The notes under the pieces: model-generated
What the model was told of the DNA's origin: nothing
What the model saw: only the letters and a program-made list of their open reading frames with translations
The model's database searches: none
Part shown: positions 17,009-24,736 of the stretch, piece by piece
Layout: the number at the start of each line of letters is the position of its first letter
How positions within the stretch are numbered: position 1 is the first letter of the stretch
Translations under genes and position numbers: made by a program
Source of the DNA: CAWIXB01 sp963839955
GTDB taxonomy: Bacteria > Actinomycetota > Actinomycetes > JACCUZ01
DNA length: 64,000 nt
Direction: 5' to 3'
Assembly: GCA_963839955.1 (NCBI GenBank)
Contig: CAWIXB010000001.1
Location: forward strand, 3,658,001 to 3,722,000

Positions 17009-17909
17009 CCACGGCCTCCCGTACGGTCGCACCTCCGGCGAGCCGCTCCCTCGCCACGGCCGCGTCGACTCCCGCGAGCAGCATGACAACGGCCACCTTG
17101 GTCTCGTCACCCGCTGCGGCCAGCGCCGCGGATGCCTCGTCCGCACTGACGCCGGTCGCCTCGACCACGATGCGCCGCGCCCGGTCGCGCAGCTTCACGT
17201 TGCCGGCGTGCAGGTCGACCATGAGGTTGCCGTACGTGCGACCGATCTTCACCATCGCCAGCGTCGACAGCGCGCTCAGCACGACCTTCTGCGCCGTGCC
17301 GGCCTTGAGCCGCGTGCTGCCGGCGAGCAGCTCGGCCCCGGTGGGTGTCTCGATCGCCACGTCTGCGACGTCCGAGATCAGTGCGTCGACGTTGTTCGCC
17401 ACGGACACAGTGAACGCACCCCGCTCGCGGGCCGCGCGCAGGCCTTCGAGGACGTAGGGGGTGCGACCGCTCGCGGAGATGCCGACGACGGCGTCCGCGG
17501 CCCCCGCGCCGACCCGGTCCAGCGCCCGTACGGCGCTGCCGCCGTCGTCCTCGGCCCCTTCCTTGGCGCCGACGACCGCGTCCTCGCCGCCGGCGAGAAG
17601 TGCCACCACGCGCTCGGGCTCTACGCCGAAGGTCGGCGGGCACTCCGCCGCGTCCAGAGCAGCGAGGCGGCCCGGTGTGCCGGCACCAAGGTAGAGAAGC
17701 CGGCCCCCGCGACGCAGCCGGTCGGCGACACCGTCGACCGCGGCGGCGAGCGCCGGTGCAGCCGACTCGAGGGCATGGTCGACGGCGTGCTGCTCGGCGA
17801 GCATCAGCGTCACGAGGTCCGCCGTCGAGCGCTGGTCGAGGTCGGCGAGCTCGGGTCGGCTGCCCTCGGTGGCCAGCGTCGCGAGGTGCTCGGTCGCCTC
17901 ACTCACCAC
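17001..17909 (-). CDS. murQ: N-acetylmuramic acid 6-phosphate etherase
   Basis: The product (302 residues, the usual length) shows LGAGTPGRLAALDAAECPPTFG (shortest key part: DAAECPPTFG, catalytic Glu at about residue 89), the SIS motif ISASGRTPYV and the family block RLKAGTAQKVVL. MurQ splits the lactyl ether of MurNAc-6-P to give GlcNAc-6-P and D-lactate. Two GTG codons stand in a row at the start; GGGAGG is better spaced for the second (17906). The gene is divergent from the GntR regulator at 18055. I saw no DasR-like site in the 145 bp between them. Confidence 0.95.
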   Translation of the reverse strand: MVSEATEHLATLATEGSRPELADLDQRSTADLVTLMLAEQHAVDHALESAAPALAAAVDGVADRLRRGGRLLYLGAGTPGRLAALDAAECPPTFGVEPERVVALLAGGEDAVVGAKEGAEDDGGSAVRALDRVGAGAADAVVGISASGRTPYVLEGLRAARERGAFTVSVANNVDALISDVADVAIETPTGAELLAGSTRLKAGTAQKVVLSALSTLAMVKIGRTYGNLMVDLHAGNVKLRDRARRIVVEATGVSADEASAALAAAGDETKVAVVMLLAGVDAAVARERLAGGATVREAVGG

Positions 17910-18054
17910 GGCCTCCCGGTGTCTCTGTCTGCGGGGACATCGTCGTACAACCTTGCACCGCGCTCGCGGCTGACCGGCGCTGCACGCGGTTAGGCTCTGT
18001 CAGGGCTTGACGACGGGCAAACCCCGCCCGCCGCACGGAGGAGGCAGCCGCGCG

Positions 18055-18813
18055 ATGACGGGACCGGCGCCGCGCCGCGCGGCACTGCCGAGGAAGCTCG
18101 CCGGGCCCAAGGGCGCGGCCCTGCAGGAGATTCTCGAGTCCTACGTCGCCGAGCTCGAACCCGGCTCCCCGCTCCCGAGCGAACGCGAGCTCGCCGAGCA
18201 CTTCGGGGTCGCCCGCATGACGGTGCGTGCCCAGATCGAACGCATGGCCCACCGGCGCCTGGTCTACCGCCAACAGGGACGCGGCACCTTCGTCGCCGAA
18301 CGCCGCCTCGCGCACACCGAACACCTGACGTCGTTCACCGAGGACATGCGCAAACGCGGCCTGGTGGCCGGCGCACAGCTGCTCGATGTCAGCACGGTGC
18401 GTGCGGGGCAGGCGCTGGCGGTGAGCCTGGAGGTGGCGGCCGGCTGCATGGTCACCCGGGTACGACGAGTGCGCACCGCCGACGGCGTCCCGATGGCCGT
18501 CGAGGAGACGCATCTCCCTGCTGACCGCTTCCCGGGTCTCGCCGACCACGACTTCATCGAGAACAGCCTCTACGAGCTGCTGGCCCAGCACTACGGCGTG
18601 CTCGTCGCCGAAGCAGCGCAGCGCGTCACCGTCGTGACGCTGCAGCAGGGTGAGGCCGACCTGCTCGAGACCCCCGAAGGCGAGCCGGCGTTCCAGATCG
18701 AACGCGTCACCCGCGACGGCGACGGCACCGTCGTGGAGTTCGCCTGCTCGGTCTACCGCGGTGACCGCTACGAGGTTCTGATGCACGCGCGACGTGACGC
18801 GCCCTCCACCTGA
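18055..18813 (+). CDS. GntR/HutC-family regulator, DasR/NagR-like
   Basis: The ATG at 18055 is preceded by GGAGGAGGCAGCC; an upstream in-frame TTG (18007) has no such site. The 252-residue protein has the GntR winged helix (PLPSERELAEHFGVARMTVR, about residues 38-57; QQGRGTFVA wing) and a UTRA effector domain from about residue 85 (SFTEDMRKRG to the end). This is the architecture of DasR, NagR/YvoA and related sensors of GlcNAc-6-P or GlcN-6-P. Two DasR-like operators in the same locus (14643 and 23480) support that assignment. It converges with the PTS IIA gene, with five bases between the stops. Confidence 0.88.
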   Translation: MTGPAPRRAALPRKLAGPKGAALQEILESYVAELEPGSPLPSERELAEHFGVARMTVRAQIERMAHRRLVYRQQGRGTFVAERRLAHTEHLTSFTEDMRKRGLVAGAQLLDVSTVRAGQALAVSLEVAAGCMVTRVRRVRTADGVPMAVEETHLPADRFPGLADHDFIENSLYELLAQHYGVLVAEAAQRVTVVTLQQGEADLLETPEGEPAFQIERVTRDGDGTVVEFACSVYRGDRYEVLMHARRDAPST

Positions 18814-18818
18814 CGGGG

Positions 18819-19238
18819 TCAGCTGCCCGACCCCGCGTCACGCAGCCGGCTGCGCACGTCGATGACACCGGCCGGGCCTGCGGCAGCCGCGGTGGCGGCC
18901 ATGTCGGCTGCGCTCGTGTCGACGCTCGAGAGCACTTCCAGGGCCATGGGCAGGTTGAGGCCGGTCACCAGTTCGACGCCGTCCCGGCGCAGCAGCTCGG
19001 TGGCGACCGCGTTCGCTGGACTGCCGCCGAACAGGTCGGCGAGCACGAGCAGCTCTCCGTCCTCTCCCGCGTGCCCCTGCACCGCCTCGACCACGGCACC
19101 GGGGTCCTGTTCGGGGGTCATGCCGACCGCGTGGACGTCCTCCTGCGGACCCATGATCATCTCGACGGCGTCGAGCACGCCGCGCGCGAGCGCGGCGTGC
19201 CCGACGAACACCACAGTTGCCCGTGTCGACTCAGGCAC
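18819..19238 (-). CDS. PTS EIIA, mannose class
   Basis: This 139-residue protein has the mannose-class IIA fold: VVFVGHAALARGVLDAV at the N-terminus, with the phosphoryl-accepting His near residue 14, and the LADLFGGSPANA motif (about residues 66-77). It would take phosphate from HPr and hand it to the IIB protein encoded at the other end of the operon. The start lies nine bases downstream of the IID stop. The gene order in the operon is IIB-SIS-NagA-IIC-IID-IIA. Neither EI nor HPr is encoded in the window. Confidence 0.92.
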   Translation of the reverse strand: MPESTRATVVFVGHAALARGVLDAVEMIMGPQEDVHAVGMTPEQDPGAVVEAVQGHAGEDGELLVLADLFGGSPANAVATELLRRDGVELVTGLNLPMALEVLSSVDTSAADMAATAAAAGPAGVIDVRSRLRDAGSGS

Positions 19239-19247
19239 GTGCGGTCC

Positions 19248-20150
19248 TCACTCGCCTTCCTTGGGCAGCTCGGGCACGAACCAGTCGAGCCAACCCAGGG
19301 TCAGCCCGAGGATGAACACACCGAGGATCGCCCACAGCGGGTTGAGGTTGAACTTCTTCAGCGCCCAGTAGATGACTCCCGTCAGAATGACCGGCAGCAT
19401 GTAGGGCAGCACCGTGTCGAGCTGCGTCTGCAGCGGGACTTCCTGCTGCACTTCCTCGCCCCGGACCGTGACCGTCTGGCTGTAGGTCAGTGACGTGCTG
19501 ATCTTGACGATCGATGGGATGAAACCACCGAGCACGACGAGACCGAGCACGGTCGCGGCTTCGCTGACACGCTCCAGGGCACCACCGGCGATCGATGAGA
19601 TGAGGTTGCGGCCCTGGTTGTAGCCGAAGAAGAACTGCCAGCGGCGTACCAGGAAGTACGGGACCAGCACCATGAACGCGGCGAAGATCGGCCCGATCGC
19701 CTTGCCCTCGAGGGCCCAGGCCGAGCCGATCGTGAAGATGATGCTGTTGTACAGCGCGAACGTCAGCGTGTCGCCGACGCCGGCCATCGGACCCATGAGC
19801 CCGACCTTCACGCCCTCGGCGGAGCCCTTGGCGTGCCTCTCCTCCATGGCGATTGCCGAGCCGATGATGAGCGGCGCGCCGATGATGGGGCTGGTGTTGA
19901 AGAACGACAGATGCCGGGTCAGCCCTTCGCGGTACTCCGCCTCGTCCGGGTAGATCTTCCGCAGGCAAGGCTGCATCGCGTAGGCGAACCCCAGCGCCTG
20001 CATGCGCTCGTAGTTCCACGAGATCTGGAACGACGTGAAGAACCGCCAGAACGACTTGTTGAGGTCGGACTTGGTGAGCACCGACGGAGGGATCTGCTCG
20101 TCTGGTCCGTCCGGACCGCCGGTCGTGGTGTGCGTCGCAGTGTCAGACAT
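19248..20150 (-). CDS. PTS EIID, mannose class
   Basis: The 300-residue protein shows the IID signature: FTSFQISWNYERMQALGFAYAM near residue 40, HLSFFNTSPIIGAPLIIG, MGPMAGVGDTL and a C-terminal membrane bundle. An extra hydrophilic N-terminus of about 25 residues precedes the conserved part. IID forms the membrane channel with IIC. The gene overlaps the end of the IIC gene by eight bases, which fits the fixed stoichiometry of the pair. The imported sugar cannot be read from sequence; the locus suggests GlcNAc and/or MurNAc. Confidence 0.93.
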   Translation of the reverse strand: MSDTATHTTTGGPDGPDEQIPPSVLTKSDLNKSFWRFFTSFQISWNYERMQALGFAYAMQPCLRKIYPDEAEYREGLTRHLSFFNTSPIIGAPLIIGSAIAMEERHAKGSAEGVKVGLMGPMAGVGDTLTFALYNSIIFTIGSAWALEGKAIGPIFAAFMVLVPYFLVRRWQFFFGYNQGRNLISSIAGGALERVSEAATVLGLVVLGGFIPSIVKISTSLTYSQTVTVRGEEVQQEVPLQTQLDTVLPYMLPVILTGVIYWALKKFNLNPLWAILGVFILGLTLGWLDWFVPELPKEGE

Positions 20151-20901
20151 TGACGGCCTCCCTCGGCTCGCGGTACTTCAACGTCATGAAGATCGCCGCA
20201 AGGGCTACACCGAAGATGGCGATGCCGACGAGTGGCACCTGCAAGTAGGCGAACAAAACGAATCCGATCAGAAGCATGTACCAGTACCTGCGCACCGGCA
20301 TGATCTTGAGCAGCATCGCGAAGCCGACGGCCGGCAGCATGGCGCCCACGAGCGTCATGCCTCGGACGAAGCCTTCCGGGATAGCGTCCTGGAAGTTCTG
20401 CACCGTCTCCGCGGTTGCCAGCGCCGCGAGGAATGTCGGGATGGCCCGGGTGAGGCCCCATGGTATGAACGCCGTCCAGTGCGCCCACGACATTCGTCTG
20501 TCGTCACCGGCGGCCGCGTAGCCGTCAGCGCGATGTATCCAGAAGGTCGGCAGGAAACGACCGATCGGGTCGAGGCTCGCGAGCAGGATGGCGGCAGGGA
20601 TGCCGACCGTGATGCCGAGCGCGAGCTGCCCGCTGAACGCTCCACTCGCGTCGGCGGCCAGCGCGGTCCCGACGATCGCACCGGTCTGGTAGTCGGGCGT
20701 CGTCGCGCCGCCGTAGGTATAGATGCCGAGAGCGGTCAGCTCGAGCGTGGCGCCGACCGCCATGCCCAGCGTCGGGTCGCCGACGATGAGACCGGCGACG
20801 CTGCCGGCGATCAATGGTCGGCCGGCGTAGAAGAGGGTGGGGCCGAGCACGTCGTAGATGCATAACGTGCCCCAGATGGCAAGGATCAAGGCTTCAAACA
20901 A
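20143..20901 (-). CDS. PTS EIIC, mannose class
   Basis: This 252-residue integral membrane protein carries the mannose-class IIC features: an N-terminal 'GRPLIAGSVAGLIVGDPTLGMAVGATLEL' region (key part PLIAGSVAGLIVGD) and GAIVGTALA, with about six further hydrophobic segments. It is the sugar-binding channel subunit. It starts 95 bp after the end of nagA, a gap in which I see only GC-rich sequence and no second operator, so it is presumably read from the same mRNA. It overlaps IID by eight bases. Confidence 0.93.
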   Translation of the reverse strand: MFEALILAIWGTLCIYDVLGPTLFYAGRPLIAGSVAGLIVGDPTLGMAVGATLELTALGIYTYGGATTPDYQTGAIVGTALAADASGAFSGQLALGITVGIPAAILLASLDPIGRFLPTFWIHRADGYAAAGDDRRMSWAHWTAFIPWGLTRAIPTFLAALATAETVQNFQDAIPEGFVRGMTLVGAMLPAVGFAMLLKIMPVRRYWYMLLIGFVLFAYLQVPLVGIAIFGVALAAIFMTLKYREPREAVNV

Positions 20902-20996
20902 GGGGACACCTCACTCGGGTGGGCGTTTCCGGTCGGATGGGTCGGCTTGTCGCGGGCGCCGTTGCCCGCTCAGGGGCCCCGCGTCATTGCCCCACG

Positions 20997-22244
20997 TCAA
21001 GGGACGGACTCAGGCGCTGCGTGCGGATCGGGAACCGGGACGGGCCGGCCCTCGGCGTACGTCGTGTGCAGGCTGCCGTCGGCGCGCAGCCGCACGAGGT
21101 CGGCGCGCAGCCCGGGTGCGAGCGTGCCGACCTCGTCGGTGCCGAGCAGCCTCGCCGGCACGGAGGTCGCCATCGCGACGGCGGTGGCCACGTCGAGACC
21201 GAGCAGGCTGACGGCGTTCGCCACCGCGTCGGCCATCGTCAGGGTGCTGCCCGCGAGGATGTCGGTGCCCGAGACGACCACCCGGTTGGCCGTGACGTCG
21301 ACGATCGAGCCACCGAGCTCGTAGGTCCCGTCGGGCATCCGTGCGGCGGTCATCGCGTCGGTGATGAGGCAGACCCGGTGGCTGCCGGCGGCCCGGACGA
21401 GCACTCGGGCCGCGAGCGGGTCGACGTGGATGCCGTCGACGATGAGCTCGCACACCAGCCTGTCGTCGTCCATGGCGACGCCGACGCCACCCGGAGTGCG
21501 GTGGTGCAGCGGGCGCATGCCGTTGAACGTGTGCGTGACGCTGGTCGCACCCAACTCGACCGCAGCCCGCATGGTTTCGGCGTCGGTGTCGGTGTGACCC
21601 AGGGAGACGATGAGACCGAGGCCGCGCGCCCGCCTGACGAGGTCGAGGCCTCCGGGCAGCTCCGGGGCCAGGGTGATGGACCGCACGTGACCGCGCCCAG
21701 CACTGACCAGGCGCGCCAGCTCGTCGGGGTCCGGGGCACGCAGCTGTGCCTCGTCGTGCGCACCGCGGCGCCGGCCGGACAGGAACGGTCCCTCGAGGTG
21801 GATGCCGAGTAGCCGCGCCGCAGCGGTCTGCTGCGCTGCCCCGCCTGAGTCGCTGTCGTCGGTTTCGTCGATGTCGTCAGCGAGTCGCCGGACCGCGTCG
21901 AGCAAAGTGGCGGCGTCGGTCGAGACGGTCGAGGCAAGCATCGACGTCGTGCCGTGGCCTGCGTGCAGCTCGCGGACGCGCCGGCGGGACGCCGGATCGG
22001 GGCTCATGAACTCGCCGCCACCGCCACCGTGCACGTGTACGTCGACGAAGCCCGGTGCCAGCCAGTCGCCTGCACAGTCGACCAGCTCGGTCGCGTCGAG
22101 GATCGGCGTGCCTTGACCAAGCGCAGTGATCCGGGCGTCGGTGACGGCGACCCAGCCGTCGGTCAACTGCTGTCCGCGGGCGAGCAACCGTGCCCCGGCC
22201 AACACAAGGTCGGCAGGGCGATCCGGCGGCATTGGAGCAGTCAC
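20997..22244 (-). CDS. nagA: N-acetylglucosamine-6-phosphate deacetylase
   Basis: The 415-residue amidohydrolase has the metal-binding GFVDVHVHGGGGGEF motif (about residues 65-79), the family Glu in LLGIHLEGPFLS, SLGHTDTD and LITDAMTAARMPDG with the catalytic Asp. It removes acetate from GlcNAc-6-P, the product of the PTS or of MurQ. The GTG start overlaps the stop of the preceding SIS gene (GTGA). A GalNAc-6-P deacetylase (AgaA) is closely related and cannot be excluded by eye, but no tagatose-phosphate pathway genes are present here. Confidence 0.93.
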   Translation of the reverse strand: MTAPMPPDRPADLVLAGARLLARGQQLTDGWVAVTDARITALGQGTPILDATELVDCAGDWLAPGFVDVHVHGGGGGEFMSPDPASRRRVRELHAGHGTTSMLASTVSTDAATLLDAVRRLADDIDETDDSDSGGAAQQTAAARLLGIHLEGPFLSGRRRGAHDEAQLRAPDPDELARLVSAGRGHVRSITLAPELPGGLDLVRRARGLGLIVSLGHTDTDAETMRAAVELGATSVTHTFNGMRPLHHRTPGGVGVAMDDDRLVCELIVDGIHVDPLAARVLVRAAGSHRVCLITDAMTAARMPDGTYELGGSIVDVTANRVVVSGTDILAGSTLTMADAVANAVSLLGLDVATAVAMATSVPARLLGTDEVGTLAPGLRADLVRLRADGSLHTTYAEGRPVPVPDPHAAPESVP

Positions 22245-22981
22245 GTCGCGGGCTGCGGATCAACGTTGTAGCTGACGAGCACTCCCGGGTCACGACCGTT
22301 GCGCGCCAGCCTGAGTGCTGCCTCGCACACGATCGACTGCAGCAGCACGGAGCCGGCGACGGTGGAGACAGGCCCGACCTTCTCGGACCGGTCGGGCAGC
22401 GACACGGTTGCGTCACCGAGCGGCGCCGTGTTGTCGAGCACGACGTCGGCGACCTCCATGAGGCGGCGGCCGCTGGGTGCGCGCGAGTCGACCGACCCGC
22501 TGTGCTCTCGCGACGTGACGGCGATGACCGTCGCGCCGCGCGCCTTCGACTCCTCGGCGAACTCGACGGGCACTGCGTTGCGCCCGGAGCTGCTGGCCAC
22601 CACGACGACGTCGCCCTCGCCGACGCCCGCGTTGGCGACGAGGATCCGCGCGTAGCCGGTCAGCTTCTCCAGCGCCGACGACTTCGCTGCGCCCTCGTGC
22701 AGCATCAGCGACGGCTCCAGGACCGCCTCGATGCCACGCAGTCCCCCAGCCCGGGTGTAGAGCTCTTCGGCCAGCAGGTGGGAATGACCCGTGCCGAACG
22801 CGAAGACGCGCCGGCCGTTGCCAAGCGCATCGGCGACGTGTCCCGCGGCTCGTTCGATCTCGTCGACCTGGGCCGCCACGCGCGCGATCGCCCGCCCGGC
22901 GGCGGCGAGGTAGGCGCGGGCGCCCGAGCGCGCGTCGGCGTCCGGGCTCACGTCGTCAGCACTGGGGCCGGCTGGGCTCAC
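22241..22981 (-). CDS. SIS-domain phosphosugar-binding protein (SIS_2 type)
   Basis: The GTG at 22981 overlaps the IIB stop (GTGA), giving 246 residues; the open frame extends further upstream only through the IIB gene. The sequence has one SIS domain: FAFGTGHSHLLAEELYTRAGG near residue 50, a 'VVVASSSGRNAVPVEFA' phosphosugar loop (SSSGRNA) and VDSRAPSG. This is a different lineage from the GlmS-type protein at 14689. Such proteins often accompany mannose-class PTS operons and may isomerise or cleave the imported phosphosugar. A specific reaction cannot be assigned; a second etherase- or epimerase-like step is possible. Confidence 0.8.
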   Translation of the reverse strand: MSPAGPSADDVSPDADARSGARAYLAAAGRAIARVAAQVDEIERAAGHVADALGNGRRVFAFGTGHSHLLAEELYTRAGGLRGIEAVLEPSLMLHEGAAKSSALEKLTGYARILVANAGVGEGDVVVVASSSGRNAVPVEFAEESKARGATVIAVTSREHSGSVDSRAPSGRRLMEVADVVLDNTAPLGDATVSLPDRSEKVGPVSTVAGSVLLQSIVCEAALRLARNGRDPGVLVSYNVDPQPAT

Positions 22982-23469
22982 AGCTTCTTGTCCTGCAGGA
23001 CCTTGAGAAAGTCGTTTCTCCGGTCGTTGGGCATCATCCGCTGCTCGAGGCCGAAGCCCTTGGCCGCGATGGCCCGGAACGTCTCGGCGTCCTCCGACGT
23101 GACCGCGATGGAGCGGCTCACCATCTTGAACTTCGTGCCGGGTCGCGGCGCCTGGTTGCCGACGTTGATCTCCTTCGGCTCCAGACCGCCCTCGACGAGC
23201 GCGAGGGCGTCGGAGGGCAGCTTGGCGATGATCATGATCTTCTCGCGGTCGCCCTTGTCGCCCAGGCAGTAGGCCAGGGTGTCCGCCACGCTGAGAACCG
23301 ACGTCTTCACGCCGCGGGCGGCCTGGGGCAGGATCATCCGCTGCATCTCGTCGGCCGCCACGTCGTCGTTGGTGACGATGAGGTGGTCGGCGCCCAGCGC
23401 ACCCACCCACGAGATCGTGACCTGTCCGTGGATCAACCGATTGTCGATGCGCATGTGCGCGACGGGCAT
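22978..23469 (-). CDS. PTS EIIB, mannose class
   Basis: I chose the ATG at 23469 (163 residues), preceded by GGAGCGCTG; the open frame further upstream crosses the tRNA-Ser region and is not coding. The N-terminus MRIDNRLIHGQVTISW holds the phosphorylated His of mannose-class IIB. VTNDDVAAD and the C-terminal 'FLKVLQDKKL' also fit. IIB transfers phosphate from IIA to the sugar as it passes IIC/IID. This is the first gene of the PTS operon, and a near-perfect DasR-like operator lies 11 bases before its start codon. Confidence 0.93.
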   Translation of the reverse strand: MPVAHMRIDNRLIHGQVTISWVGALGADHLIVTNDDVAADEMQRMILPQAARGVKTSVLSVADTLAYCLGDKGDREKIMIIAKLPSDALALVEGGLEPKEINVGNQAPRPGTKFKMVSRSIAVTSEDAETFRAIAAKGFGLEQRMMPNDRRNDFLKVLQDKKL

Positions 23470-23479
23470 CAGCGCTCCA

Positions 23480-23495
23480 AGTGGACTAGACCAGT
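23480..23495. promoter_or_regulatory. DasR/NagR-like operator of the PTS operon
   Basis: AGTGGACTAGACCAGT agrees with the dre consensus ACTGGTCTAGACCACT at 13 of 16 positions and reads as an almost perfect inverted repeat (CTGGTCTAGTCCACT on the other strand). It lies 11 bp upstream of the IIB start, where a bound repressor would block transcription or early elongation of the whole PTS-nagA operon. Confidence 0.75.
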
Positions 23496-23640
23496 CTGAA
23501 CTCGTGCACCTTAGGACCAGTCGCCACCCCGGGACAAGAGGTACATGCGTTCGCATCTCGCCCGGCGGCCCATACTGGTCGCGTCCGTGCTGACGGCGTA
23601 CCGGCCGATACCCCTCGCGGGTGCGCGTCTGCGGGGACGA

Positions 23641-23725
23641 GGAGGGTTCGCATAGTGGCCGAGTGCATGCGCCTTGAAAGCGCACGACGGGAGACCGTCC
23701 GTGGGTTCAAATCCCACACCCTCCG
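23641..23725 (+). tRNA. tRNA-Ser (UGA)
   Basis: An 85-nt cloverleaf: the acceptor GGAGGGT pairs with ACCCTCC, the anticodon loop is CTTGAAA with UGA at 23675-23677, a long class II variable arm follows (GACGGGAGACCGTC), and the T arm GTGGGTTCAAATCCCAC is complete. CCA is not encoded. Discriminator base G is normal for serine. Confidence 0.95.
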
Positions 23726-23770
23726 CCCGGACCGGGACTGAGCGACCTGGGTCGCCGGCGAACCGGTGGG

Positions 23771-24736
23771 TCAGTTCAGCTCGGCGTGCAGGACGACGGC
23801 CGGCTGCCAGGCGTTGGACCCCAGCAACGACTCGGACGCAATGGCGGTCATCCAGTCGAAGATCGTCAGCTCCGCGTCGTCGAGCATCCGCTGCACCACG
23901 GCCGCCTCGAGCAGACGACCGGGCGCGTAGCGCGCCCACTGCGTGACGAAGCGGCCTTCGAGAAGCCGGTAGGTGACACCGTCGCGCGAGCCCAGGGTGA
24001 AGGCGACGGTGGCGTCGTTGAGCTGCATCGTCGCCAGCTCGAGCTGGCCGGCGGCGGCCATGGAGCGCATCCGCAGGTTCCATGTGTAGCGCCGAGCCTC
24101 GTCGTCGAGCTGCGCGACGCGCCCATGGGAGTGGTCACGCTCGCGGTGGCACCGTTCCAGGGCAGGAAGGGCAGACGCGATCAGGCGGGGGTCGTCGGTG
24201 AAGGCGACCGTCGCGTCGAGGTCATCACGGTGCAGCCGGTTCCGGGCCTTCCGCAGGGTCCGGTTCGCTCCGTGCGACAAGTAGGACTCGACGTCGCCCG
24301 CGCCGTTTCGCTCGATGATAGGGATGGGCGCCACGGACGTCGACGCACCGCCGAGGCCAGCAGCGAAGGAAGCCACGATCTGGCCAGGGATCAGCGGGCC
24401 GAGGTGCAGAGCCTTCAGGCGTCGCTCAGTCGCAGCGGCCATGACCGCGCGACCGAGGCCGGCCGCGATGATGGGCTCGAGTGCGAGCACCGCGCCGCGC
24501 TGGACGGTGTCGGTGCCGAGCAGCTGCGTCACTCCGTGCGGGTCGTCGACGAAGACGACACTGGCGGAGAGCTGCCCGCGCCCGTCACGGGCGACGACCG
24601 CCCACGGCTCGGCGTCGACAAGCGAGTCGAGGGTGGCGCGCAACCACGGCTCGCGGGCGGTGAGAGGAGCGCCGCAACGAGCGGCCAGCGTGTCGAACTC
24701 CTCGAGCATGCCGCGCAGGGACTCGACGCCGGACAC
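23771..24736 (-). CDS. GNAT/FemAB-like (BioF2, CelD-type) acyltransferase
   Basis: The 321-residue protein resembles the 'acetyltransferase involved in cellulose biosynthesis' (GNAT_6/BioF2-like) group: an N-terminal half with RATLDSLVDAEPWAV, a central ESYLSHGANRTLRKARNRL segment (about 152-170, the usual 'SKKxRxxLR' position) and a C-terminal GNAT half with LRMRSMAAAGQLELATM and a substrate-binding 'YAPGRLLEAAVVQ' loop. The substrate is unknown; relatives work on exopolysaccharide or cell-wall precursors. A GTG start is used with no clear ribosome site, so the exact start is uncertain. It follows the GGDEF-EAL gene on the same strand and may be a c-di-GMP-linked polysaccharide function. Confidence 0.7.
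   Translation of the reverse strand: MSGVESLRGMLEEFDTLAARCGAPLTAREPWLRATLDSLVDAEPWAVVARDGRGQLSASVVFVDDPHGVTQLLGTDTVQRGAVLALEPIIAAGLGRAVMAAATERRLKALHLGPLIPGQIVASFAAGLGGASTSVAPIPIIERNGAGDVESYLSHGANRTLRKARNRLHRDDLDATVAFTDDPRLIASALPALERCHRERDHSHGRVAQLDDEARRYTWNLRMRSMAAAGQLELATMQLNDATVAFTLGSRDGVTYRLLEGRFVTQWARYAPGRLLEAAVVQRMLDDAELTIFDWMTAIASESLLGSNAWQPAVVLHAELN

Noticed and set aside
22241..23410. 389-residue version of the SIS protein
   Set aside because: Its first 140 codons lie in the IIB gene in another frame and are Arg/Gly-rich; the GTGA overlap at 22981 is the natural start.
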